A stretch of DNA of 36,978 bases from JAAYZQ01 sp034428935 (GTDB lineage: Bacteria; Chloroflexota; Anaerolineae; JAAYZQ01). How positions within the stretch are numbered: position 1 is the stretch's first letter; each line of letters opens with the position of its first letter. A program made the translations under genes and the position numbers. The DNA is taken from NCBI GenBank assembly GCA_034428935.1, contig DAOUHB010000103.1:1-36978 (forward strand). The letters are read 5' to 3'. Positions 14,720 to 22,516 of the stretch are shown here, in pieces. Under the pieces are notes generated by a model. That model was given only the letters and a program-made list of their open reading frames with translations, was not told the DNA's origin and searched no databases.

Positions 14720-16174
14720 CTAGCGCGCCAGGCGCCAGCGGGTGCCTTCGGCGCTGTCTTCCAACGTCACCCCCATCTCGGCCAGGCGATCGCGGATGGC
14801 GTCGGCCTCGGCCCAGTTCCGGTTCTGCCGCGCTTGCCGGCGAAGGTCGATGAGCAGGCGGAGCAGCGAGTCCACGAGCTCGCCGCCGGCCTGGCGGGCC
14901 AGATCGGCGGGGATGATGCCCAACACGTCGCCGCCCGTCTCCCGGTAAAAGGTATCGATGGCCTCCAGCGTGCCGCGGCTGACCGGCTCGCCGGAGTTGA
15001 GCAGGCTGTTGGTATCGCGCCCCAGGTCAAAGAGGGCGGCGATGGCCTGCGGCGCGCCAAAGTCGTCGTCCATGACCTCGCGGAAGCGCGCCCGGTGTTC
15101 GTCCAGTTTGGCCGACCACGCGGGGTCGAGCTCGCCGTCCGGGGCGTCGCGGAGCCGCTCGCGCACCAGCCCCACGGCGCCCAACAGGCGCTCCAGCCCG
15201 CGGCCCGCCGCGTCCAGGGCCTCTTCCGAAAAGTCGGTGGGCGAGCGATAGTGGGTGCTGAGGATAAAGAAGCGGATGGTCATGGGATCGTGCCGGGCCA
15301 GGGCATCCTTGATGGTCACAAAGTTGCCCAGGCTCTTGCCCATCTTGACGCCGTCGATGGTGACCATGTTGTTGAGCAGCCAGTAGTTGCAGAAGCGCTC
15401 GTCGGTAGCCGCCTCGATCTGGGCGATCTCGCTTTCGTTGTGGGGAAAGACGTTTTCCAGCCCGCCGCCGTGGATGTCAAAGGGCTGGCCCAGGTACTTG
15501 GTGGCCATGACCGAGCACTCCAGGTGCCAGCCGGGATAGCCCCAGCCCCAGGGGCTGGGCCAGCGCAGGATGTGGCCCGGCTCGGCCTTTTTCCAGACGG
15601 CAAAGTCGGCCGGGTCCTGCTTCTCGAGGTTGACGGCCACGCGGGCTCCCTCTTCTTGCTCTTCCACCTTGCGGCCCGAGAGCTTGCCGTACTCGGGCCA
15701 GCTCGACACGTCGAAATAGATCGAGCCGCCCGTCTCGTAGGCGTGGCCACGCTCCAGGAGCGCCTGCACGAGCCCGATCTGTTCCGGGATGTGGCACGTG
15801 GCACGCGGTGAGATGTCGGGCCGCAGCACGTTGAGGGCGTCCATGTCTTCGAAAAAGCTGTGCATGTAGGTCTCGACCAGCTCCATGGGCTCCGACCGCT
15901 CCTGGCGGGCGCGGCGCAGGATCTTGTCCTCTCCCTCGTCGGCGTCGTCTGTCAGGTGGCCGACGTCGGTGATATTGCGCACGTAGCGCACCCGGTAGCC
16001 CAGATAGCGCAGGTAGCGCACCATGACGTCGAACGAGACGTACACCTTGGCATGCCCGATGTGCGAGTGACCGTAGACCGTTGGGCCGCAGACGTACAAT
16101 CCGACAAAGCCCTCGTGGATCGGCTTGAATTCTTCTTTTCGGCGCGTCAAAAAGTTATAGACGGTTAGTGCCAT
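14720..16174 (-). CDS. cysS: Cysteinyl-tRNA synthetase
   Basis: A 484-residue class I aminoacyl-tRNA synthetase that charges tRNA-Cys. The HIGH motif is at 38-41. The KMSKS loop reads KMGKS at 277-281, a variant known in this family. Zinc ligands C29, C220, H245 and E249 keep the spacing of E. coli CysRS (C28, C209, H234, E238). A DALR-type anticodon-stem domain follows and a short C-terminal tail is present. ATG 16174 is preceded by AGGAGGACCAGGAG. It is followed by rlmB, a common tRNA/rRNA pairing in bacteria. Confidence 0.98.
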   Translation of the reverse strand: MALTVYNFLTRRKEEFKPIHEGFVGLYVCGPTVYGHSHIGHAKVYVSFDVMVRYLRYLGYRVRYVRNITDVGHLTDDADEGEDKILRRARQERSEPMELVETYMHSFFEDMDALNVLRPDISPRATCHIPEQIGLVQALLERGHAYETGGSIYFDVSSWPEYGKLSGRKVEEQEEGARVAVNLEKQDPADFAVWKKAEPGHILRWPSPWGWGYPGWHLECSVMATKYLGQPFDIHGGGLENVFPHNESEIAQIEAATDERFCNYWLLNNMVTIDGVKMGKSLGNFVTIKDALARHDPMTIRFFILSTHYRSPTDFSEEALDAAGRGLERLLGAVGLVRERLRDAPDGELDPAWSAKLDEHRARFREVMDDDFGAPQAIAALFDLGRDTNSLLNSGEPVSRGTLEAIDTFYRETGGDVLGIIPADLARQAGGELVDSLLRLLIDLRRQARQNRNWAEADAIRDRLAEMGVTLEDSAEGTRWRLAR

Positions 16175-16219
16175 CTCCTGGTCCTCCTGCTGGTTTTATT
16201 TTCTCGAGCGGTGTGGGGC

Positions 16220-16253
16220 GGGATGCTACCACCGGATGGGCGGGCAGCATCCC
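16220..16253. repeat. Inverted repeat in the gap between cysS and the cytidylate-kinase-like gene
   Basis: GGGATGCT (16220-16227) and AGCATCCC (16246-16253) form a perfect 8-bp stem with an 18-nt loop. No U-tract lies on either side. It could end the transcript of the minus-strand gene at 16308. No clear cysS promoter hexamers are visible in this gap. Confidence 0.35.
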
Positions 16254-16307
16254 TACAGACAGATGCAGCGCCTTTGCCAGCTCGGACGCTCTGCGGGGCG
16301 AATGAGC

Positions 16308-17027
16308 CTACGTGGTCGCATCGCCAGCCTCCGGCGGAGGTTCGGCCAGGGCCTTTTGAGCGGCGACGATGAGATCCGCGGCAACGGGCACCGGCACGCA
16401 GCCGGTGTTGATGGTCAGGTGGTAGAGGGTCGCGTCGCGCCAGTCGGCGTCGTGGTAGCGCCGCACATAGTCGAACCGCGCGCGGTCGCTGGTTCGAACG
16501 CGATTCTGGGCATCACGCCTGCTCAGCTCCATGCGGCGCATGACGATGGCGATGCGATGATTCAACGGCGCTACAACCTGCACGTGGAGGACGCTGGGAT
16601 CGTTCCTCAGGAGCGCCTGCCCGCCGCGGCCCAGGACGAGGACGTTGCCTTCGCGGGCCAGACCCTGGATCACCAGCCCCACCATGCGCACATAGCTGTC
16701 CAGCCAGGTGCTGAGGGGCGACACGGTGGGCGAAAAGAGCCCCGTGAAGGGCAGGGTCATGCCCGGCACGTCAGAGTAGACCGTGCCGGCTTCGTTTACG
16801 GGCAAAAGCCCGGGCATGGCGCGCAGGGCGTTGAGCATACGGTTCGTGAGGCTCCGCTGCCCCTCCGATTCCAACTCGGCCAGGGCGACCCGGGGCACGC
16901 CGGCCTTTTGAGCCGCGCGGTTGATGGTCTCGGCGTCAATGAGGCGCAGACCCAGCTCTCGGGCGACGATCGTGGCGATCTCTTCGCCGTGGCTGCCCAG
17001 TTGGCGCGAGAGGGTGATCACGGCCAT
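16308..17027 (-). CDS. Cytidylate-kinase-like family protein
   Basis: A 239-residue P-loop protein of the Cytidylate_kin2 type, which phosphorylates nucleotides or has lost that role. It opens MAVITLSRQLGSHGEEIA, where the SRQxGSxG stretch stands in for the canonical Walker A. A later VLVLGRGGQALL and RVRTSDRARFDYVRRYHDADW resemble the CMP-kinase lid region. ATG 17027 is chosen over the in-frame 17060 start because the family begins right at the P-loop strand and AGGTGA is seven nt upstream. That AGGTGA includes the stop codon of the preceding PIN/TRAM gene, so translation is coupled. True substrate unknown; canonical cmk differs in sequence. Confidence 0.8.
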   Translation of the reverse strand: MAVITLSRQLGSHGEEIATIVARELGLRLIDAETINRAAQKAGVPRVALAELESEGQRSLTNRMLNALRAMPGLLPVNEAGTVYSDVPGMTLPFTGLFSPTVSPLSTWLDSYVRMVGLVIQGLAREGNVLVLGRGGQALLRNDPSVLHVQVVAPLNHRIAIVMRRMELSRRDAQNRVRTSDRARFDYVRRYHDADWRDATLYHLTINTGCVPVPVAADLIVAAQKALAEPPPEAGDATT

Positions 17028-17034
17028 GGAACTT

Positions 17035-18081
17035 TCACCTGTCCAGATCCGGTTGAGCAAACACCAGCCGGCCCTCGGTCTTTTGCAGGACCTTTTTCAC
17101 AAGGATTGGGATGGTCTGCCCGATGTAGGGCCGCCCTTCCTCGATGACGATCATGGTGCCGTCGTCCAGGTAGCCGACCCCCTGCCCCAGCTCCTTGCCT
17201 TCCTGGATGACGCGCACCGAAATGGTCTCGCCGGGCAGCAGGACCGACTTGACGGCGTTGGCCAGCTCGTTGATATTCAGGACGACGACGCCCTGGAGCT
17301 GCGCCACCCGGTTCATGTTATAGTCGTTGGTGAGGATGGGGCAGCGCAGGTTCTTGGCGAGCATGATCAACTTGTCGTCGACTTCCCGGGCCTCCTGGAC
17401 GTCCATGTCGGTGATACGTACCGGAGAGACCGATTCCTCCTTCAGGCGGTTCAGCATATCCAGTCCTCGCCGGCCACGGTTCCGTCGCAGGACCTCGGGC
17501 GAGTCGGCTATGTGCTGCAGTTCGTTAAGCACAAAGCGTGGCACGATCATCGTGCCCGAGATAAAGCCCGTCTGGCTGATGTCGGCAACGCGCCCGTCGA
17601 TGATGACGCTGGTGTCGAGCAGCACGGGCCGGTCTTCGGGCGACACCGAGCGGTCGCCTGCCAGGCGCGTGCCGACCAGGGCAAAGATATCCTTTTGTCG
17701 CATGACCATCACTGCCGTGCCAAGATAACCGAAAAGAGCTGCAGCGATGAACGGCAAATACTCTCCAAAGGGCGATGGCAGGTTCGATAGAACCGGTGCC
17801 AACAAAGCCGCGATCAACAAGCCGACAATAAGTCCGAGAATGATGGCAAAGAGTTCCTGGGCCGGTAGCTGCCGGATCTTGCGGCTCAAGAATTGAATCG
17901 GCTTGATGACCAAATAAGGCGTGAGCAGTCCCCCCAAGGCGACCCCAGCGAGCATGAGAACGACAACATAACGTAATGATGCATCAGGGCCGGCCCCGCC
18001 AGATAGGTACTGCCCGAACCGCCAGCCAGCTGCCCCTAGGAGGATCATCCCGATAAAGCGGACAATAAGCTCCATAATCAT
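17035..18081 (-). CDS. Membrane-anchored PIN/TRAM-domain protein (YacL-like)
   Basis: A 348-residue protein with about four N-terminal TM helices (about 5-20, 36-58, 78-98, 108-126), a PIN nuclease domain (about 152-270) and a C-terminal TRAM RNA-binding domain (about 282-340). PIN acidic residues D156 (LLDTSVIIDGR), E187, D235/D236 and D253 (LTNDYN) are present, so metal-dependent RNase activity is possible. This layout is the conserved YacL family of unknown role, often near radA, ispD or disA in Gram-positives; radA is directly upstream here. AGGGGG lies nine nt upstream of ATG 18081. A consensus promoter at 18195-18223 overlaps the radA stop. Confidence 0.92.
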   Translation of the reverse strand: MIMELIVRFIGMILLGAAGWRFGQYLSGGAGPDASLRYVVVLMLAGVALGGLLTPYLVIKPIQFLSRKIRQLPAQELFAIILGLIVGLLIAALLAPVLSNLPSPFGEYLPFIAAALFGYLGTAVMVMRQKDIFALVGTRLAGDRSVSPEDRPVLLDTSVIIDGRVADISQTGFISGTMIVPRFVLNELQHIADSPEVLRRNRGRRGLDMLNRLKEESVSPVRITDMDVQEAREVDDKLIMLAKNLRCPILTNDYNMNRVAQLQGVVVLNINELANAVKSVLLPGETISVRVIQEGKELGQGVGYLDDGTMIVIEEGRPYIGQTIPILVKKVLQKTEGRLVFAQPDLDR

Positions 18082-18194
18082 GAAGACTGACCCCCTAAGT
18101 GGTATCGATTGCTGCGGTCGTCGCGAGCGTTATAGGCGAGCCTCCTTTCCTCGCGCTGAAATTGTCACAGGCCACACAATGCCTGACTGAAACA

Positions 18195-18223
18195 ATCTTA
18201 GCACAATCCAGATCAATTGTCAA
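18195..18223 (-). promoter_or_regulatory. Consensus promoter between radA and the PIN/TRAM gene
   Basis: On the minus strand TTGACA (18218-18223) and TAAGAT (18195-18200) are 17 nt apart. The -35 overlaps the radA stop codon (18213-18215 lies next to it), leaving a leader of about 105 nt before ATG 18081. That leader contains an AAAGGAGG with no start codon at useful spacing. Confidence 0.7.
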
Positions 18224-19613
18224 CGTTCTTGCCGCGCTGACGAGGCTGCCCGGCCACAGCCGCGGCCAGGGCCTCGGAAAGAGACCGGGCCGGGATGACG
18301 GAAACGTCGTCGGACAGTCCCGACAGCTTGCGGTGGGTGGCCGGCACAATGCAGCGGCGGAACCCAAGCTTGGCGGCTTCGTTGAGCCTGCGCCCCAGGT
18401 GGCCCACGGCCCGGAGCTCGCCCGAGAGGCCCACTTCGCCGATGGCCGCCATGTCGGGCGGCAGCGCCAGGTTCTGCAGGCTGGTGGCGATAGCCAGGGC
18501 GATGGCCAGGTCGGCGGCAGGCTCGCCCACCCGCAGCCCGCCCACGACGTTGACAAAGACGTCCTGGTCGAACAGGCGAAGCCCCACGCGCTTGGAAAGC
18601 ACGGCGATGAGGAGCAGGAGGCGGTTGACGTCGATGCCGTTGGCGGTGCGGCGCGGCAGCCCGAAGCTCGTCGTGCTCGCCAGGGCCTGGATCTCGACAA
18701 GCAGCGGGCGGGTGCCCTCCATGGTCACGGCGATGGCCGACCCGGAGGCGTCGGGCAGGCGCTCCGCAAGGAACGCCTCGGAGGGGTTGCTCACCTCCAC
18801 CATGCCCTGCTCGCTCATTTCAAAGACGCCCACCTCGTGCGTCGAGCCGAAGCGGTTCTTGACGCCGCGAAGCAGGCGATAGGTGTGAAACCGATCCCCC
18901 TCCAGGTATAGAACGGCGTCGACGATGTGTTCGAGCACCCGTGGCCCGGCGATGGCGCCCGCCTTGGTGACGTGGCCCACGAGGAGCATGGGCACCGCCT
19001 GCGACTTGGCCACGCGCAGCAACGCCGAGGCGCACGCCTTCACCTGGCTGACGCTGCCCGCCGACGACTCCAGTTCTTCCGAAGAGATTGCCTGGATGGA
19101 ATCGACGATGACCACGCGCGGTCCGAGCTGTTCGATGTGCATCAGGATCTGGTCCAGGGAGGTCTCGGACAGGAGATACAGCCCCTGCTGCGCCAGGCCC
19201 AGGCGGTCGGCCCGCATCTTGATCTGCTGCACCGACTCTTCGCCCGAAACATAGAGGATGGGGTGCACTTCTTCCGATAGTTGGGCGCAGGCCTGCAGCA
19301 GCAGGGTGGACTTGCCGATGCCCGGGTCGCCGCTGACCAGGATCACCGAGCCGGGCACGATGCCTCCCCCCAGGACGCGGGACAGCTCGCCGTTGGCTAC
19401 GGGCAGCCTCTGGAACTGGTCGGCCTGGATCTCGGGCAGGGGCATTGGCTGGTTGGCCGCCACCCAGCCGGGGCTGGCAGCCACAGGGCTGCGGGCCTCG
19501 GTGATGGTCTCTACCAGCGTGTTCCATTCGCCACACTCTTTGCACTGCCCGGCCCAGCGCAGCGCTGTGGCGCCGCACGACTGGCAGACGTACTGCACTC
19601 GTTTCTTGCTCAT
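18213..19613 (-). CDS. radA: DNA repair protein RadA
   Basis: A 466-residue RecA-related helicase that helps process recombination intermediates and stalled forks. It has an N-terminal C4 zinc finger (C10, C13, C24, C27), a RecA-like ATPase core with Walker A GDPGIGKST (95-103), the RadA-specific KNRFG motif (252-256), and a C-terminal Lon-protease-like domain (about 285-455) which lacks protease function. Length matches the family. The start is supported by conservation of the zinc finger right after it, although the ribosome site is weak. It is separated from clpC by a symmetric hairpin at 19678-19715; clpC-radA order is common in Gram-positive-like genomes. Confidence 0.98.
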   Translation of the reverse strand: MSKKRVQYVCQSCGATALRWAGQCKECGEWNTLVETITEARSPVAASPGWVAANQPMPLPEIQADQFQRLPVANGELSRVLGGGIVPGSVILVSGDPGIGKSTLLLQACAQLSEEVHPILYVSGEESVQQIKMRADRLGLAQQGLYLLSETSLDQILMHIEQLGPRVVIVDSIQAISSEELESSAGSVSQVKACASALLRVAKSQAVPMLLVGHVTKAGAIAGPRVLEHIVDAVLYLEGDRFHTYRLLRGVKNRFGSTHEVGVFEMSEQGMVEVSNPSEAFLAERLPDASGSAIAVTMEGTRPLLVEIQALASTTSFGLPRRTANGIDVNRLLLLIAVLSKRVGLRLFDQDVFVNVVGGLRVGEPAADLAIALAIATSLQNLALPPDMAAIGEVGLSGELRAVGHLGRRLNEAAKLGFRRCIVPATHRKLSGLSDDVSVIPARSLSEALAAAVAGQPRQRGKNVDN

Positions 19614-19677
19614 GGCTCGTTCTCGCTTCTGGATATCCTGGCTCGCGACGCCCGGGTAACATCCCCGGAGCAGATCG

Positions 19678-19715
19678 AAAGAGATCGGCTCCTGTCGCCA
19701 GAAACCGATCTCTTT
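19678..19715 (-). terminator. Symmetric hairpin between clpC and radA
   Basis: AAAGAGATCGG (19678-19688) and CCGATCTCTTT (19705-19715) are a perfect 11-bp inverted repeat with a 16-nt loop. On the minus strand the stem ends in TTT and is followed by CGATC, so it is a plausible but weak clpC terminator that may let some transcription into radA. Confidence 0.5.
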
Positions 19716-19757
19716 AATCTCAACAAAGGGCGTCCATGCCGGCTGCGGTCTGGCAGT

Positions 19758-22259
19758 CTAGCTCAGGACGGACTCCAGGACGGTGGACGAGCCACCGCCC
19801 TCCACTTCCTCTTCTTCCGAGTCCTCGTCCAGGGCCTGGAAGCCGATGGTGTCGTCCTCTACCACGATGAGAACCTTGTCGCCGGCCTCGAAGCGGCCGC
19901 CCAGCAGTGCCTCCGACAGGGCGTCTTCCACCTCGTTCTGAATGACGCGCCGCAGCGGGCGAGCGCCCAGGCTCGGGTCGTAGCCCTTGTCGGCCAGGTA
20001 GGTGCGCGCTTCGTCGCTGAGCTTCAGGGTCAGGCCGTGCTCCGCCAGGCGCACCGACACCTTTTCCACCTCCAGGTCGACGATTTCCTGGATGTGCTCG
20101 CGGTTGAGCGCGTGGAAGACCATCACGCCGTCCAGGCGGTTCAGGAACTCGGGCCGGAAGATGCGCTTCAGCTCGCCCAGGACCTTGTCCTTCATGTCCT
20201 CGTAGGCTTCCTGTTCGCTCTGGGCCGTATCCCGGGACCGGCCAAAGCCCAGTGCGGTCGAGCGGCCGATGAGGTCCGCGCCGACGTTGGAGGTCATGAG
20301 GATGATGGTATTGCGAAAGTCCACCTTGCGCCCCTTGGCATCGGACAGATGGCCGTCCTCCATGATCTGGAGCAGCATGTTCACCGCCTCGGGGTGGGCC
20401 TTTTCCACTTCGTCAAAGCAGACGACGCTGAAGGGCCGGCGCCGGACGGTCTCGGTCAGTTGTCCGGCGTCCTCGTAGCCGACGTAGCCGGGAGGCGCGC
20501 CCACAAGGCGCGACACCGTGTGCCGCTCCATGAACTCGGACATGTCGAGCTGCAGGAGGGCGTCTTCGCTGCCGAACATGAAGGCCGCCAGGGCCTTGGC
20601 CAGCTCTGTCTTTCCCACGCCCGTGGGACCCAGGAACAACAGCGAGCTGATGGGCCGGTTGGGGTCCTTCAAGCCGGCACGCGCGCGCCGCACGGCGCGG
20701 GAGATGGCCTGGATGGCCTCGTCCTGGCCGACGATGCGCTCGTGCAGTTGTTCCTCCATGTGCAGCAGCCGCTCCGATTCTTCGGTTTCGAGCTGCATGA
20801 GCGGCACGCCGGTCCACATGGAGACGATCTCGGCCACATCGTTGGGCGACACCGAGACGGCCGCCGAGCTGGAATCCCAATCCACCCGCAACTGCTCGAG
20901 CTGCGACTTGAGCTCGCGCTCGCGGTCCCGCAGGGCCGTGGCCTCGGCCCATTTCTGGGCGTCGATGGCCTCGTCCTTTTCCCGCTGGACCGACTTGATC
21001 TGGGAGAAGGTGTCCTTCAGGGACGACGACTCGGGCATCTTGTACATCCGCACGCGCGACGCGGCCTCGTCGATGACGTCGATGGCCTTGTCAGGCAGGT
21101 AGCGGTCGGTGATGTAGCGGGCCGAAAGCGTGGCTGCTGCCTGCAGCGCTTCGTCGCTGATGGCCAGGCGGTGGTGCCGCTCGTACAGGTTCTTGACGCC
21201 CCGCAGGATGTCCACCGTCTCTTCCACGGAGGGCTCGTCCACGAACACTGGCTGGAACCGGCGCTCCAGGGCGGCGTCCCCCTCGATGTGCTTCCGGTAC
21301 TCGTCCATGGTGGTGGCGCCGATGCACTGCACCTCGCCCCGCGATAGGGCCGGCTTCAGAATGTTGGCCGCGTCCACAGAGCTGCCCGCGGAGCCGGCAC
21401 CCACCAGCATGTGAAGCTCGTCGATAAAGAGAATGCTCTCCGAGCCCTTGATCTCGTCGATGACCTTCTTCAGGCGCTCCTCGAACTGGCCGCGATAGAT
21501 TGTGCCCGCCACGAGGCTGCCGATGTCGAGCTGGAGCACGCGCTTGTCCAGCAGCGGCTCGGGTACGTCGCCGCTCACGATGCGCTGCGCCAGGCCTTCG
21601 ACAATGGCCGTCTTGCCCACGCCGGGGTCGCCGATGAGGGCGGGGTTGTTCTTGGTCCGGCGGGCCAGGATTTGGATCACGCGCTCGATCTCGCTGCGCC
21701 GGCCAACGACCGGGTCCAGCTTGCCCGACTCGGCCAGGGCCGTGAGGTCGGTGCCGAGCTGGTCGACGGTGGGTGTGTTGGACGCCGGGCGGTTGCTCTT
21801 GCCGGCGTGGACCGGCGTCTCTTTCAGAATGCGATCCACCTGGTCCTGGATGGCCTCGGGGGGCGCACCCAGGCGGCGGAGGACGTCAACGGCTACACCT
21901 TCCCCTTCCCGGACCAGGCCGAGGAGGAGATGTTCGGTGCCGATATAGTGATGCCCCCGGCGACGGGCTTCGTCGACGGCGAGCTCGATAACGCGCTTGG
22001 TACGCGGAGTGAGGGTGGGTTGCGTAAAGGTGGGACGAGTCCCGCGGCCTACTGTTCGCTCGACAGCATTCCGTATCTGTTCTCCGGAGATGTTGAGCTC
22101 GCGGAGAACACGCATGGCAACGCCGCCTTCTTCGGCGACCAGGCCCAGGAGAATGTGCTCGGTACCGATAAAACGATGATTCAACTTGCGGGCTTCGTCG
22201 CCAGCGACTGTCAACACCCGGCGGGCCCGTTTTGTAAAGCGGTCGAGATTCTCAGCCAC
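19758..22259 (-). CDS. clpC: ATP-dependent Clp protease ATP-binding subunit ClpC
   Basis: An 833-residue double-AAA+ unfoldase that feeds proteins to ClpP and remodels complexes. Two Clp_N repeats occupy 1-145 (each with FIGTEHILLGL or YIGTEHLLLGL). AAA1 has Walker A GDPGVGKT (210-217); a UVR-like coiled segment (about 426-460, DEAIDAQKWAEATALRDRE) replaces the long ClpB middle domain, which marks ClpC. AAA2 has Walker A GPTGVGKT (544-551). The acidic C-terminal tail is unusual. The start is GTG 22259, with AAAGGA seven nt upstream. A TATAAT is at 22309-22314. No ctsR, mcsA or mcsB gene is adjacent, unlike in Bacillus. Confidence 0.97.
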   Translation of the reverse strand: MAENLDRFTKRARRVLTVAGDEARKLNHRFIGTEHILLGLVAEEGGVAMRVLRELNISGEQIRNAVERTVGRGTRPTFTQPTLTPRTKRVIELAVDEARRRGHHYIGTEHLLLGLVREGEGVAVDVLRRLGAPPEAIQDQVDRILKETPVHAGKSNRPASNTPTVDQLGTDLTALAESGKLDPVVGRRSEIERVIQILARRTKNNPALIGDPGVGKTAIVEGLAQRIVSGDVPEPLLDKRVLQLDIGSLVAGTIYRGQFEERLKKVIDEIKGSESILFIDELHMLVGAGSAGSSVDAANILKPALSRGEVQCIGATTMDEYRKHIEGDAALERRFQPVFVDEPSVEETVDILRGVKNLYERHHRLAISDEALQAAATLSARYITDRYLPDKAIDVIDEAASRVRMYKMPESSSLKDTFSQIKSVQREKDEAIDAQKWAEATALRDRERELKSQLEQLRVDWDSSSAAVSVSPNDVAEIVSMWTGVPLMQLETEESERLLHMEEQLHERIVGQDEAIQAISRAVRRARAGLKDPNRPISSLLFLGPTGVGKTELAKALAAFMFGSEDALLQLDMSEFMERHTVSRLVGAPPGYVGYEDAGQLTETVRRRPFSVVCFDEVEKAHPEAVNMLLQIMEDGHLSDAKGRKVDFRNTIILMTSNVGADLIGRSTALGFGRSRDTAQSEQEAYEDMKDKVLGELKRIFRPEFLNRLDGVMVFHALNREHIQEIVDLEVEKVSVRLAEHGLTLKLSDEARTYLADKGYDPSLGARPLRRVIQNEVEDALSEALLGGRFEAGDKVLIVVEDDTIGFQALDEDSEEEEVEGGGSSTVLESVLS

Positions 22260-22308
22260 GTTGTTTTCCTTTCACCTGTCTACCAATCTTACTCTTTTCC
22301 CCAGATGC

Positions 22309-22314
22309 ATTATA
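22309..22314 (-). promoter_or_regulatory. -10 element of the clpC promoter
   Basis: A perfect TATAAT on the minus strand, about 50 nt upstream of the clpC GTG. No good -35 hexamer lies at 16-18 nt, so an activator or another sigma factor may be needed. No CtsR heptad repeat is visible. Confidence 0.5.
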
Positions 22315-22352
22315 CACCATCGGCCGGTCATTTTGGGTAAGCAGTGTCACAC

Positions 22353-22384
22353 ATACAAACGGCCCCACCGCAAGGGTGGGGCCG
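22353..22384 (-). terminator. Terminator of the S1-domain gene
   Basis: CGGCCCCACC (22360-22369) and GGTGGGGCCG (22375-22384) form a perfect 10-bp stem with a 5-nt loop. On the minus strand the stem is followed by TTTGTATGTG, a fair U-rich tail. It lies between the S1 gene and the clpC promoter. Confidence 0.7.
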
Positions 22385-22473
22385 CGTGCGCAGCGTAGGT
22401 CAAGACTCTGCCCTCACCCCTTGATACCGTCCGGAAGTTGCCGAACCCCAGGATTGACAGGCACAGTCAAGGA

Positions 22474-22499
22474 CAGGCAGCTCCCACTCAGGCTGCCTG
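22474..22499 (-). repeat. Inverted repeat just after the S1-domain gene
   Basis: CAGGCAGC (22474-22481) and GCTGCCTG (22492-22499) form a perfect 8-bp stem with a 10-nt loop, 18 nt after the S1 stop. On the minus strand it is followed by TCCTTGACT, so it may be a first, weaker 3'-end structure before the terminator at 22353-22384. Confidence 0.45.
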
Positions 22500-22516
22500 A
22501 AGTCTGAGCAACCCGC

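Noticed and set aside
15330..15350. Damaged KMSKS loop in CysRS (KMGKS)
   Set aside because: KMGKS is a known working variant and all zinc ligands and HIGH are intact.
16308..17027. Ordinary cytidylate kinase (cmk)
   Set aside because: The P-loop and overall sequence are of the cytidylate-kinase-like family, not canonical Cmk, so cmk is not assigned.
19281..21347. A 688-codon plus-strand frame opposite radA and clpC
   Set aside because: Shadow of clpC; no ribosome site or domain match.
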